Below, piece after piece: positions 20,334-28,868 of a stretch of DNA of 32,380 nucleotides (its first letter is position 1; the number at the start of each line of letters is the position of its first letter). Source of the DNA: an uncultured Pelagibacteraceae bacterium. Its GTDB lineage: Bacteria; Pseudomonadota; Alphaproteobacteria; Pelagibacterales; Pelagibacteraceae. Below the pieces are notes generated by a model. It had not been told where the DNA came from and did no database searches. It saw only the letters and a program-made list of their open reading frames with translations. The stretch spans positions 1 through 32,380 of the forward strand of contig CACDUS010000012.1 in assembly GCA_902555945.1 (NCBI GenBank). The letters are read 5' to 3'. Position numbers and translations under genes: made by a program.

Positions 20334-22243
20334 AAAAAGATTACGAATTTTTAAATCAAATAAACTTTCCATCAGACTTAAAAAAGATACCTGAAATAAA
20401 ATTGCAAAAAGTAGCAGATGAATTAAGAGAAGAATTAATCGACGCAGTTTCAGTTACTGGTGGACATTTAGGAGCAAGTTTAGGAGTCGTTGAATTAAGC
20501 GTAGCCCTTCATTATATTTTTAATACACCTAATGATAAATTAATTTGGGATGTTGGTCATCAATGTTATCCCCATAAAATCTTAACTGGTAGAAAAGATA
20601 AAATTAAAACATTAAGACAAGGAAATGGTCTTTCTGGCTTCACAAAAAGATCAGAGAGTGAATATGATCCTTTTGGTGCTGCACATAGTTCTACTTCAAT
20701 TTCATCAGCCTTAGGTATTGCAGTAGCAAACAAACTAGCTAATAAATCTGATAATGTTGTAGCAGTTATCGGCGATGGAGCTATTAGTGCAGGTATGGCT
20801 TATGAGGCCATGAATAATGCTGGTGCTTCAAAAACTAAAATGATTGTTATTTTAAATGATAACGACATGTCAATAGCACGACCCGTAGGAGCTATGAGTA
20901 CTTACTTAGCAAAAATTTTTTCTGGTAAAGTTTACTTCAGCTTAAGGGAAACAATAAAATTAATTACTTCAGCTTTTTCAAAAAGATTTAGTGCGAGAGC
21001 TGGTAAAGCAGAAGATTTACTTAGATCAGCTGTAACAGGAGGAACTTTATTTAGTTCACTTGGTTTTTATTATATTGGTCCAATAGATGGACATGATTTG
21101 AGTTCTTTGCTACCAATTTTAAAAAATGCGAGAGACTCGAAGCATGAAGGACCAATTTTAATTCATATAAAAACAAAAAAGGGAAAGGGCTATACTTTTG
21201 CAGAAGAGGCAAAGGATAATTATCATGGAGTATCTAAATTTAATATAAAGACTGGTGAACAACTTAAAAGCTCAAGTAAAATACCATCATATACAAAAGT
21301 TTTTGCTAACACTTTGATCGAACACGCTAAAAAAGACAGTAAAATAGTAGCCATTACTGCAGCTATGCCTGATGGAACTGGCCTTGATGCTTTTCGAAAA
21401 GAGTTTCCAGATAGAACTTTTGATGTTGGTATCGCTGAACAACATGCTGTTACTTTTGCAGCTGGTTTGGCTACTGAAAACTTCAAACCATATGCTGCTA
21501 TTTATTCTACATTTCTTCAAAGAGCTTATGATCAAGTGGTGCATGATGTAGCAATACAAAGCTTACCAGTAAGATTTGCAATAGATAGAGCAGGATTAGT
21601 TGGTGCTGACGGACCAACACATGCTGGAAGTTTTGACACGACATATTTATCAACATTGCCAAATTTTGTGGTAATGGCTGCTAGTGATGAAGCTGAACTA
21701 GTAAGAATGATTAATACTTCAACTGAAATAAATGACCGACCTAGTGCATTTAGATACCCAAGAGGCTCAGGAGTAGGAGCAGTTCTGCCAAATATAAATG
21801 AAAAAATCGAAATAGGTAAATCTAAAATTATTAAAGAGGGAAATAAAGTAGCAATTTTAAATTTTGGTGCAAGGCTTAATGAAACATTTAAAGCATATGA
21901 GAATTTAAAAAAAAAGGGAATTAATATAACAATTGTAGATGCAAGATTTGCTAAACCCCTAGATGAAAATCTAATTTGGCAATTGGCCACTACACATGAA
22001 GCAATTGTGACTATTGAAGAAGGTTCTATTGGAGGTTTTGGTTCTCATGTAATTAATTTTTTATCTAAAAAAGGTTTAATCGACTCAAACTTGAAATTTA
22101 GATCAATGACACTTCCTGATATTTTTATAGATCAAGATACACCAGAAAATATGTATAAAATTGCAAATCTAGACTCCAGCTCAATTGAGGAAAAAATTTT
22201 GGATGTTTTAAATTCAAATATTGTTTTACAAAAACAAAAATAG
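20330..22243 (+). CDS. dxs: 1-deoxy-D-xylulose-5-phosphate synthase
   Basis: Dxs condenses pyruvate and glyceraldehyde-3-phosphate with thiamine diphosphate to give DXP, the entry of the MEP isoprenoid pathway and a precursor for pyridoxal phosphate. The 637-residue protein has [14 protein letters not shown], the ThDP/Mg motif [18 protein letters not shown] followed by ILNDNDMSI, and the catalytic [16 protein letters not shown] in the transketolase pyrimidine domain. [12 protein letters not shown] and the C-terminal transketolase domain also follow. Length agrees with E. coli (620). Its stop lies six bases from the convergent aroC stop. The thiD gene in the same window supplies part of the cofactor pathway. 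Confidence 0.97.
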   Translation: MKKDYEFLNQINFPSDLKKIPEIKLQKVADELREELIDAVSVTGGHLGASLGVVELSVALHYIFNTPNDKLIWDVGHQCYPHKILTGRKDKIKTLRQGNGLSGFTKRSESEYDPFGAAHSSTSISSALGIAVANKLANKSDNVVAVIGDGAISAGMAYEAMNNAGASKTKMIVILNDNDMSIARPVGAMSTYLAKIFSGKVYFSLRETIKLITSAFSKRFSARAGKAEDLLRSAVTGGTLFSSLGFYYIGPIDGHDLSSLLPILKNARDSKHEGPILIHIKTKKGKGYTFAEEAKDNYHGVSKFNIKTGEQLKSSSKIPSYTKVFANTLIEHAKKDSKIVAITAAMPDGTGLDAFRKEFPDRTFDVGIAEQHAVTFAAGLATENFKPYAAIYSTFLQRAYDQVVHDVAIQSLPVRFAIDRAGLVGADGPTHAGSFDTTYLSTLPNFVVMAASDEAELVRMINTSTEINDRPSAFRYPRGSGVGAVLPNINEKIEIGKSKIIKEGNKVAILNFGARLNETFKAYENLKKKGINITIVDARFAKPLDENLIWQLATTHEAIVTIEEGSIGGFGSHVINFLSKKGLIDSNLKFRSMTLPDIFIDQDTPENMYKIANLDSSSIEEKILDVLNSNIVLQKQK

Positions 22244-22249
22244 ATCTAT

Positions 22250-23332
22250 TTAACCACATTGTGCTTTATTCATTAAGTAATGATCTAATAAAACGCATGA
22301 AAGCATAGCTTCGCCAACTGGAACTGCTCTAATACCGACACATGGATCATGTCTACCAGATACAGATATTGTAGTATTTTTTCCAAATTTATTTATTGTT
22401 TTTCTGCTTTTTAAAATTGAAGATGTAGGCTTTACAGCAAAAGAAACAACTATTTCTTGTCCAGAAGAGATACCACCAAGTATTCCACCTGCATTATTTG
22501 AACTAAATTTCATCTTTTTATTATTTTGTGAAATTTCGTCCGAATTTTCTTCACCTGATAACTGAGCAGAATTCATACCTGATCCAATATTCACTCCTTT
22601 AACAGCATTAATACTCATCATTGCAGATGCTATATCAGAGTCTAGTTTAGAATAAATAGGCGCACCTAAACCTGCGGGAATTCCATTGGCTCTTACTTCA
22701 ATTACCGCTCCACATGAAGATCCAGCTTTTCGAATACTTAATAAATATTTTTCCCAAATTTTTAACATTGATTTATCTGGGCAAAAAAATGGATTTTTGT
22801 AAATTATTTTATCATTCCATTTTGTAGTGTCACATCCAAGAATACCAAGCTGAGTAACTGCAGCAGAAATCTTAAATTTTTTACCCAATTTTTTTTCTAA
22901 AACTTTTTTTGCGATAGCACCTGCGGCAACTCTTGCAGCTGTTTCTCTTGCAGAGGATCGTCCTCCACCTCTATAATCTCTAATTCCATATTTTTTGAAA
23001 TAGGTAAAATCAGCATGCCCAGGTCTAAATTTATCTTTAATATTTTTGTAATCTTTTGATCTCATATCTTCGTTATAAATTATTAAGGATATTGGTGTAC
23101 CAGTTGTCTTACCTTCAAAGATCCCAGACAAAATTTGAACCTTATCACTCTCTTTTCTTTGAGTTGTAAATTTTGATTGCCCTGGTTTTCTTTTGTCTAA
23201 TTCCTTTTGAATATCTTGCTCTTTTAGCTGAATTAATGGGGGACAACCATCAATAATACAGCCAATAGCTGGCCCATGAGACTCTCCCCAAGTAGTGAAA
23301 CGAAAAAACTTTCCAAAAGTATTAAATGACAT
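22250..23332 (-). CDS. aroC: Chorismate synthase
   Basis: AroC converts EPSP to chorismate, the last shared step to aromatic amino acids and folate, using reduced FMN. The 360-residue protein is complete. Conserved motifs are [20 protein letters not shown] (about 12-31), [17 protein letters not shown], and the FMN-binding [35 protein letters not shown] and [19 protein letters not shown] are present at the C-terminal end. It starts 33 bases from the divergent pdxH start and ends six bases from dxs. No anomalies. Confidence 0.97.
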   Translation of the reverse strand: MSFNTFGKFFRFTTWGESHGPAIGCIIDGCPPLIQLKEQDIQKELDKRKPGQSKFTTQRKESDKVQILSGIFEGKTTGTPISLIIYNEDMRSKDYKNIKDKFRPGHADFTYFKKYGIRDYRGGGRSSARETAARVAAGAIAKKVLEKKLGKKFKISAAVTQLGILGCDTTKWNDKIIYKNPFFCPDKSMLKIWEKYLLSIRKAGSSCGAVIEVRANGIPAGLGAPIYSKLDSDIASAMMSINAVKGVNIGSGMNSAQLSGEENSDEISQNNKKMKFSSNNAGGILGGISSGQEIVVSFAVKPTSSILKSRKTINKFGKNTTISVSGRHDPCVGIRAVPVGEAMLSCVLLDHYLMNKAQCG

Positions 23333-23365
23333 TATTTATATTGTATAGATTATTTTGTTTAAATT

Positions 23366-23991
23366 ATGAATCAAAAAAATTCATTAGGGCTTAATAAATG
23401 CTTTTTAGATCTTGGGGATCCATTTAAATTATTTGAAAAATGGTTTGATGAGGCTAAAAAGAAAGAGATTAATGATCCCAACGCTTTAGCCTTAGGAACA
23501 GCTAGTAAAACTGGCATACCATCTGTACGAATGGTTCTTTTAAAAAGTTTTGATAATAATGGATTTGTTTTTTATACTAATTTAAATAGTCAAAAAGGAA
23601 ATGAGTTAAGAGATAATCCAAATGCAACAATGTGTTTTCATTGGAAAAGCTTATTAAGACAAATTAGAATTGTTGGCACTTTAAAGTTAGTAGATGATAA
23701 AATAGCTGATGATTATTATAATACAAGAGCTTATGAAAGTAGAATAGGTGCATGGGCATCTAAACAAAGTAGTATTTTGAAAAATAGAGAAGAACTTTTA
23801 GACTCTTTAGAAATTTATAAAAAAAATATAAAGATAAAGATAATGTACCAAGACCTGATCACTGGTCTGGCTGGAATTTAAAACCATCAAGCATTGAATT
23901 TTGGTTAGATGGAGATAATAGAATACATGAAAGATTAAAATATTCTTTAGATGAAAATAACAATTGGGTTAAAAAACTTTTAAGTCCTTAA
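23366..23991 (+). pseudogene. pdxH: Pyridoxamine 5'-phosphate oxidase with a frameshift in an A8 run
   Basis: PdxH oxidises pyridoxine or pyridoxamine phosphate to pyridoxal phosphate with FMN. The first frame gives a normal N-terminal two-thirds (ALGTASKTGIPSVRMVLLKS, then GFVFYTNLNSQKGNEL and YESRIGAWASKQSS) but then ends at a stop at 23879-23881. The missing C-terminal part continues at once in another frame: KDKDNVPRPDHWSGWNLKPS, then a Trp/Arg-rich tail to TAA 23989-23991. Adding one A to the A8 run at 23819-23826 would give Y-KKK-YKDKDNVPRPDHW and a 208-residue protein, close to E. coli PdxH (218). The rest is undamaged, so this is a fresh mutation, transcript slippage at the A run, or a sequence error. 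The restored stop overlaps the convergent prenyl synthase stop (TTAA). Confidence 0.88.
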
Positions 23992-25001
23992 AAATTTCTT
24001 GATAAACTGAAAGAAGTTAAACTTTCAAGAATACTTTTTTCCTCACAATCATTAAAAACCGAAAGTGAGTTAGAGGCTAGATTAATATAGTGTTGAGCTT
24101 TTTGATAACACGAATTGATGATATTATATCTTTTTATTAATGATAATAAGTAATTTAAATCTCTTTCATATCTAGTATTTTTTAAAAAAATATCTTTTAA
24201 TTTTTTCTTTTCTTCATAATTAGCTTTTTGAAATAATAAGATTATAGGCAGAGTAACTTTACCTTCATAGAAATCTTTACCAATTTTTTTTCCAAATAAC
24301 TTTAATTCTGAATTGTAATCTAAAGTATCATCAGCAATTTGAAAAGTTAAGCCAAGGTTTCTTCCATAAAATTCTAATGCTTCTTTTTCTTTATTATTTC
24401 TGTTAGATAAGATTGCTCCAACTTTTGTTGATGCTGCAAATAATTCTGCAGTCTTAGCAGATATTATTTTAAGGTATGTTTCTTCTAACATATCAACCTC
24501 ACCTTGGTGTTGAAGTTGTAACACTTCCCCTTGAGCAATCTTTGAAGATGTCGAGGATAATAATTTTAAAACTTCTAAATTTCCGTCCTCCACCATCATT
24601 TCAAAACATCTACTTAGTAAATAATCTCCGACTAATACTGATGAATGATTATCCCAAATTTTATTTAAAGTTTTTTTTCCTCTCCTTATAGCGCCATTAT
24701 CTATAACATCGTCATGCATTAAAGTTGCAGAGTGTATTAATTCAACGCAAGCTGCTAAATTTATATCTCTAGTACCTTTTGAGTAATTGCATAACTTTGC
24801 AGAACCTAAAGTGAGTAACGCTCTTAATCTTTTTCCACCAGAATCAAGATGGTAGTCAGTCATTTTTTGAACTAATTCAACTTCACTTGTTAATTTTTGT
24901 TTAATTTTTTCCTCAACTAACAATAATCTGTTCTCAACTGAATCCTTTAGCTGAAAATAAGAATTATTAATTTGATTTTTGAGCTGTATTACAGTTCCCA
25001 T
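23988..25001 (-). CDS. ispB: Long-chain polyprenyl diphosphate synthase (ubiquinone side chain)
   Basis: This trans-prenyltransferase elongates farnesyl diphosphate to the long chain of the quinone. Motifs are GGKRLRALLTLGSAKL, the first aspartate-rich motif in HSATLMHDDVIDNGAIRRGK, GEVLQLQHQGEVDM, SAKTAELFAASTKVGA, and the second motif LTFQIADDTLDY. The DDxxD form of the first motif separates it from the short-chain enzyme encoded at 19461. I start it at ATG 25001 (MGTVIQLKNQI, 337 residues). An in-frame ATG at 25013 coincides with the predicted transcription start of the promoter at 25048-25020, and alphaproteobacterial homologues often begin MG-VI/L. Chain length (C40-C50) is not deducible. 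The 3' end overlaps restored pdxH by four bases. Confidence 0.9.
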   Translation of the reverse strand: MGTVIQLKNQINNSYFQLKDSVENRLLLVEEKIKQKLTSEVELVQKMTDYHLDSGGKRLRALLTLGSAKLCNYSKGTRDINLAACVELIHSATLMHDDVIDNGAIRRGKKTLNKIWDNHSSVLVGDYLLSRCFEMMVEDGNLEVLKLLSSTSSKIAQGEVLQLQHQGEVDMLEETYLKIISAKTAELFAASTKVGAILSNRNNKEKEALEFYGRNLGLTFQIADDTLDYNSELKLFGKKIGKDFYEGKVTLPIILLFQKANYEEKKKLKDIFLKNTRYERDLNYLLSLIKRYNIINSCYQKAQHYINLASNSLSVFNDCEEKSILESLTSFSLSRNF

Positions 25002-25019
25002 ATATGTGAACAAACTAAT

Positions 25020-25048
25020 ATAATAAGTTTATATTTATTACTTATCAA
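25020..25048 (-). promoter_or_regulatory. Predicted sigma-70 promoter for the polyprenyl synthase gene
   Basis: On the minus strand TTGATA (25048-25043) and TATTAT (25025-25020) are separated by exactly 17 bases, each differing from the consensus at one position. Transcription would begin near 25012, about a dozen bases before ATG 25001. Its -35 box abuts the -35 box of the plus-strand promoter. Confidence 0.55.
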
Positions 25049-25076
25049 TTGACGCACCTAAATCTTCAATTATAAG
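25049..25076 (+). promoter_or_regulatory. Predicted sigma-70 promoter for the S49 peptidase-glyQS-ppdK genes
   Basis: TTGACG (25049-25054) and TATAAG (25071-25076) are separated by 16 bases. They lie 40 bases upstream of the peptidase ATG at 25117. Each hexamer matches the consensus at five of six positions. CACCT (25055 area) and AGGTG downstream form a weak inverted repeat across the spacer and -10, of unknown meaning. Confidence 0.5.
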
Positions 25077-25116
25077 GTGTCTTTATATTCAATTAAAAAT
25101 TCTATAAAGATTAAAA

Positions 25117-25923
25117 ATGCTCTCTTTTTTTAAAAAGAAAAAAATTATTCCACATATTAAATTAAGTGGAGTTATTGGAAATGTAGGAAAGTTCAAGCAG
25201 GGAATAGATTTTTCAGGCCAAGAAGAGATTATCTCCAAAGCTTTTGCTTTAAAAAAAGCACCATGTGTTGCAATTACAATTAATTCTCCTGGAGGATCTC
25301 CAGTTCAATCTCATTTGATTTATAATTTTATAAGACAACAAGCTAAAAAAAATAAGAAAAAAGTGATAGTTTTTGCCGAAGATGTAGCGGCTTCAGGTGG
25401 ATACTTAATTGCATGTGCTGGAGATGAAATATACGCAAACTCTAGTTCTATTATTGGTTCTATTGGAGTTATTTATTCTTCATTTGGTTTTACTGAGCTA
25501 ATAAAGAAAATTGGTGTTGAAAGAAGAGTTCACACTGCTGGTAAAAACAAAAGTACATTAGATCCTTTTCAAGAAGAAAAAAAGGAAGATATAGAAAGAC
25601 TTAAAAATATTCAGCTAGACTTACATAAAGATTTTATTGAAGTTGTTGAAAAGAGCAGAGGTTCTAAATTAAAAAAAACTGAATTAGAGTTATTTTCAGG
25701 AGAGTTTTGGTCAGGTAGAAAAGCAAAAGATCTTGGTTTAATTGATGAAGTTGGAGATGCCAATCAAATATTAAGAGAGAAATATGGAGAGGATGTAGTA
25801 ATCAAAAAATTTGAAAAATCAAAAAGCTGGTTAAGTAAAAAATTATCATCGTCAAATGATCGTGTTGATCAGCTTGTAAATATATTGGATGAAAAATCTG
25901 TCTGGCAAAGATATGGCCTCTAA
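25117..25923 (+). CDS. S49-family (SppA/SohB-like) serine peptidase
   Basis: This 268-residue protein is a single-domain S49 peptidase related to signal-peptide peptidase SppA. The fold motifs are [11 protein letters not shown] (residues 55-65) and [20 protein letters not shown] (86-105), with nucleophile S93. [12 protein letters not shown] and [12 protein letters not shown] follow; K145 lies 52 residues after the serine, the spacing of the Ser-Lys dyad in Bacillus SppA. Unlike classical SppA it shows no N-terminal membrane helix: it begins [18 protein letters not shown], so it may be cytosolic or peripheral. The start of glyQ overlaps its end by 11 bases. A S49 peptidase before glyQS is a recurrent alphaproteobacterial arrangement, though the functional reason is unclear. 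Confidence 0.88.
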   Translation: MLSFFKKKKIIPHIKLSGVIGNVGKFKQGIDFSGQEEIISKAFALKKAPCVAITINSPGGSPVQSHLIYNFIRQQAKKNKKKVIVFAEDVAASGGYLIACAGDEIYANSSSIIGSIGVIYSSFGFTELIKKIGVERRVHTAGKNKSTLDPFQEEKKEDIERLKNIQLDLHKDFIEVVEKSRGSKLKKTELELFSGEFWSGRKAKDLGLIDEVGDANQILREKYGEDVVIKKFEKSKSWLSKKLSSSNDRVDQLVNILDEKSVWQRYGL

Positions 25924-26794
25924 AAAAAATAAAAAAACTCCAAAGTTTCAAACTTTTCAAGACACAATTTTTAATTTACAAAAATTTTGGAGTAAACATG
26001 GTTGTGTAATTTTACAACCTTATGACATGGAAGTTGGTGCTGGAACATTTCACCCAGCTACTACATTAAGATCTCTTGGACCTAAACCATGGAAAGCTGC
26101 TTATGTTCAACCTTCAAGGAGACCAACAGATGGCAGGTATGGAGACAATCCAAATAGACTTCAACATTATTATCAGTTTCAAGTTATAATAAAACCATCT
26201 CCATCAAACATTAAAAAACTTTATCTGAATAGTTTGTCAGTCATAGGCATTAATTACAAAGATCATGATATTAGGTTTGTAGAAGATGATTGGGAAAGTC
26301 CAACTTTAGGAGCTGCAGGACTTGGATGGGAAGTATGGTGCGATGGAATGGAAATTACCCAGTTTACTTATTTTCAGCAAATGGCAGGTTTTGAATGTAA
26401 ACCTGTTTCTGTTGAAATAACTTATGGCTTAGAGAGAATTTGTATGTTTACTCAACAAAAAAAAAATGTTTATGACTTGATTTGGAATAATGAAGACGTG
26501 AAATACAAAGAAGTTTTTCATCAAGCTGAAAAAGAATTTTCAGCATATAATTTTGATCATGCAAACATAGAAAATCTTTTTAAGATTTTTGATATGTTTG
26601 AAAACGAAGCAAAATCATTAGTTAAAAAGAAAATATCTTTACCAGCATATGATCAGTGTTTAAAAGCAAGTCACATATTTAATATATTAGATGCAAGAGG
26701 CGCAATAAGTGTTGCACAACGAGCTGAGTATATAAGTAGAATTAGAGAAATAACAAAATCAGCAGCAACAGTCTGGATAGATACCCAAAGATAA
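25913..26794 (+). CDS. glyQ: Glycyl-tRNA synthetase alpha subunit
   Basis: GlyQ is the catalytic subunit of the bacterial alpha2-beta2 glycyl-tRNA synthetase. The 293-residue protein has [20 protein letters not shown], the class II segments [14 protein letters not shown] and [34 protein letters not shown], and EITYGLERI near motif 3. It starts at ATG 25913 ([16 protein letters not shown]), overlapping the peptidase gene by 11 bases. An upstream in-frame ATG at 25889 would add eight residues from within the peptidase gene and is less likely. One base separates its stop from the glyS start. Confidence 0.97.
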   Translation: MASKKNKKTPKFQTFQDTIFNLQKFWSKHGCVILQPYDMEVGAGTFHPATTLRSLGPKPWKAAYVQPSRRPTDGRYGDNPNRLQHYYQFQVIIKPSPSNIKKLYLNSLSVIGINYKDHDIRFVEDDWESPTLGAAGLGWEVWCDGMEITQFTYFQQMAGFECKPVSVEITYGLERICMFTQQKKNVYDLIWNNEDVKYKEVFHQAEKEFSAYNFDHANIENLFKIFDMFENEAKSLVKKKISLPAYDQCLKASHIFNILDARGAISVAQRAEYISRIREITKSAATVWIDTQR

Positions 26795-26795
26795 A

Positions 26796-28868
26796 ATGTC
26801 AGAATTTTTTTTAGAGCTTTTTAGCGAAGAAATTCCTGCTGGACTTCAAAAAAATTTAAGAGAAAAAATTCTAGATGATTTTAAAAATTTTTTTGATGAA
26901 AATTCAATTAAATCAAAAAAAAATTTTTCATTATCTTCTCCTAATAGATTAGTTGTAGTTTTTGAGGGTTTAGATAAATTAATTCAAATTAAATCTGAAG
27001 AAATTAAAGGACCAAAAATTGATGCGCCCAAACAAGCTTTAGAGGGTTTTGTAAGATCTAATAAGATTGAGGAAAAAAACTTATATAAAAAAAAAATAGA
27101 AAAAGGTGAATTTTATTTTTACAAAACGGAGACAAAATCATTGAAGACACATGATCTTTTAGTTGATTTTATTCCAAAAATTTTAGGAAAATACCAGTGG
27201 AAAAAATCAATGAAATGGGGTGAATTTGATTTAGATTGGGGGAGACCATTAAAATCAATTTTATCAGTATTTGATAAAAAAATAATCAGTTTTAACTTTC
27301 ATCACATTGTTTCTTCTAACTCAACTTTTGAGGATAAGGATCTTGAGGAAAAGAAAAAAACTTTTAATAATTTTAAAACATACGAAAAATTTTTTGAAAA
27401 ACAGGGAGTATTTATTGATCAAAATAAGAGACTAAAAATAATAAATAAAAATTTTTCAAAGATTTTGAGTAAAAAAGGGTTAAAAATTAATGATAATCCT
27501 AAACTAATTGATGAGGTCGTAAATTTAGTTGATAGCCCAAATATTTTTTTATGTAATTTTGACAAAAAGTTTTTATCTATTCCAAAAGAAATTTTAACTT
27601 TAACTATGGAAACTCATCAAAAATATTTTCCAACCTTTAATCATAAAAATGAAATTACTAATAATTTTTTGATTGTTGCTAATAGAAAAGATCACAAAGG
27701 TCTTATTAAGATTGGCAATGAAAGAGTAATCGAAGCAAGATTGAATGATGCAGAATTTTTTTGGAATAAAGATAAGTCTCAAAACTTGGTAAAGAAAGTA
27801 TCAGAATTAAAATCTATGAATTTTTTCAAAGGTCTTGGAAATTATTTTGACAAAGTACAAAGAATGAGAAAACTTGGTGGCTTAATTTCAGATGAGTTAT
27901 TAATAAGTAAAGAAAAAGTAGAGTTGTCAGCATCAATTTGCAAAACAGACTTAACCTCTGAATTAGTTGGTGAATTTCCTGAACTTCAAGGTATTATGGG
28001 TGGATACTTTTCAGATTATCAAGGATTTGATAAAGATATTTCCTTAGCATTAACTGAACAATATTTGCCAATTGGATTAAATTCCAGAGTTCCTAAAAAA
28101 CCATTCAGTATAACTTTATCAATTATTGATAAAATTGATACGCTGGTTGGTTTTTTTGGGATTAATGAAAAACCAACAAGCTCGAAAGATCCTTTTGCAC
28201 TTAGAAGAACTGCGCTCGGAGTAATTAGAATTACATTAGAAAACAAAAAAAACTTAAAAATAAATGATTTATTGAGTTACTCTTCAGCTTTATATGATGA
28301 TCAAGGTTTTAATCTTGGTAACAAAAGTTTACAAAAAGAATTATACGATTTTTTAAAAGATAGATTTAGATATTACTTAAAAGAAAAGGAAATACGCTTG
28401 GATATAATTGAAGCTACAATTTCATCATTTTCATTAAATAACTTATTTTCATCTTTTGAGAAAGCAAGATGTCTAAATAAAATTATTAATGATCAAATTG
28501 GTATTGATGTTACATCTAGTTTTAAAAGAGCTTCAAATATTCTTGAAAATGAATTGAAAAATAATAATTTTGAAATGAATAATACAACTGATCCTGGAAT
28601 TTTTAAAAATGATTATGAAAAAAACTTGTATAAAAAAGTAAATGAAATTAAAAAGTATTATTCTTCCATCAATAATGATGAAAACTTTGAAAAATCTTTG
28701 TCAATTTTAGCTAATGCCAAAAAAGAAGTTTTTGAGTTTTTTGACAATGTTAAAGTAAATGAGGAAGATGAATCTTTGAGAAAAAATCGATTGGAACTTA
28801 TTAATATGTTATGTAAAACTTTTCAAAAGTATATGAATTTTCAATTATTAAAAGCTAGTAATGAATAA
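26796..28868 (+). CDS. glyS: Glycyl-tRNA synthetase beta subunit
   Basis: GlyS recognises tRNA-Gly and carries the anticodon-binding part of the heterotetramer. The 690-residue protein matches the E. coli subunit (689). Motifs include MSEFFLELFSEEIPAG at the N-terminus, then LTLETHQKYF-like TLTMETHQKYFPTF. GNERVIEARLNDAEFFWNKD, ELQGIMGGYFSDYQG and DKIDTLVGFFG followed by DPFALRRTALGVIRI are also intact. The C-terminal DALR-like helical region (from about residue 575) is Lys/Asn-rich and less conserved. The stop overlaps the ppdK start by eight bases. An in-frame A10 run lies at 27087-27096. Confidence 0.97.
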   Translation: MSEFFLELFSEEIPAGLQKNLREKILDDFKNFFDENSIKSKKNFSLSSPNRLVVVFEGLDKLIQIKSEEIKGPKIDAPKQALEGFVRSNKIEEKNLYKKKIEKGEFYFYKTETKSLKTHDLLVDFIPKILGKYQWKKSMKWGEFDLDWGRPLKSILSVFDKKIISFNFHHIVSSNSTFEDKDLEEKKKTFNNFKTYEKFFEKQGVFIDQNKRLKIINKNFSKILSKKGLKINDNPKLIDEVVNLVDSPNIFLCNFDKKFLSIPKEILTLTMETHQKYFPTFNHKNEITNNFLIVANRKDHKGLIKIGNERVIEARLNDAEFFWNKDKSQNLVKKVSELKSMNFFKGLGNYFDKVQRMRKLGGLISDELLISKEKVELSASICKTDLTSELVGEFPELQGIMGGYFSDYQGFDKDISLALTEQYLPIGLNSRVPKKPFSITLSIIDKIDTLVGFFGINEKPTSSKDPFALRRTALGVIRITLENKKNLKINDLLSYSSALYDDQGFNLGNKSLQKELYDFLKDRFRYYLKEKEIRLDIIEATISSFSLNNLFSSFEKARCLNKIINDQIGIDVTSSFKRASNILENELKNNNFEMNNTTDPGIFKNDYEKNLYKKVNEIKKYYSSINNDENFEKSLSILANAKKEVFEFFDNVKVNEEDESLRKNRLELINMLCKTFQKYMNFQLLKASNE

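Noticed and set aside
25002..25013. ATG at 25013 as start of the polyprenyl synthase
   Set aside because: It lies at the predicted transcription start, and the next Met begins the usual MGTVIQL-like N-terminus.
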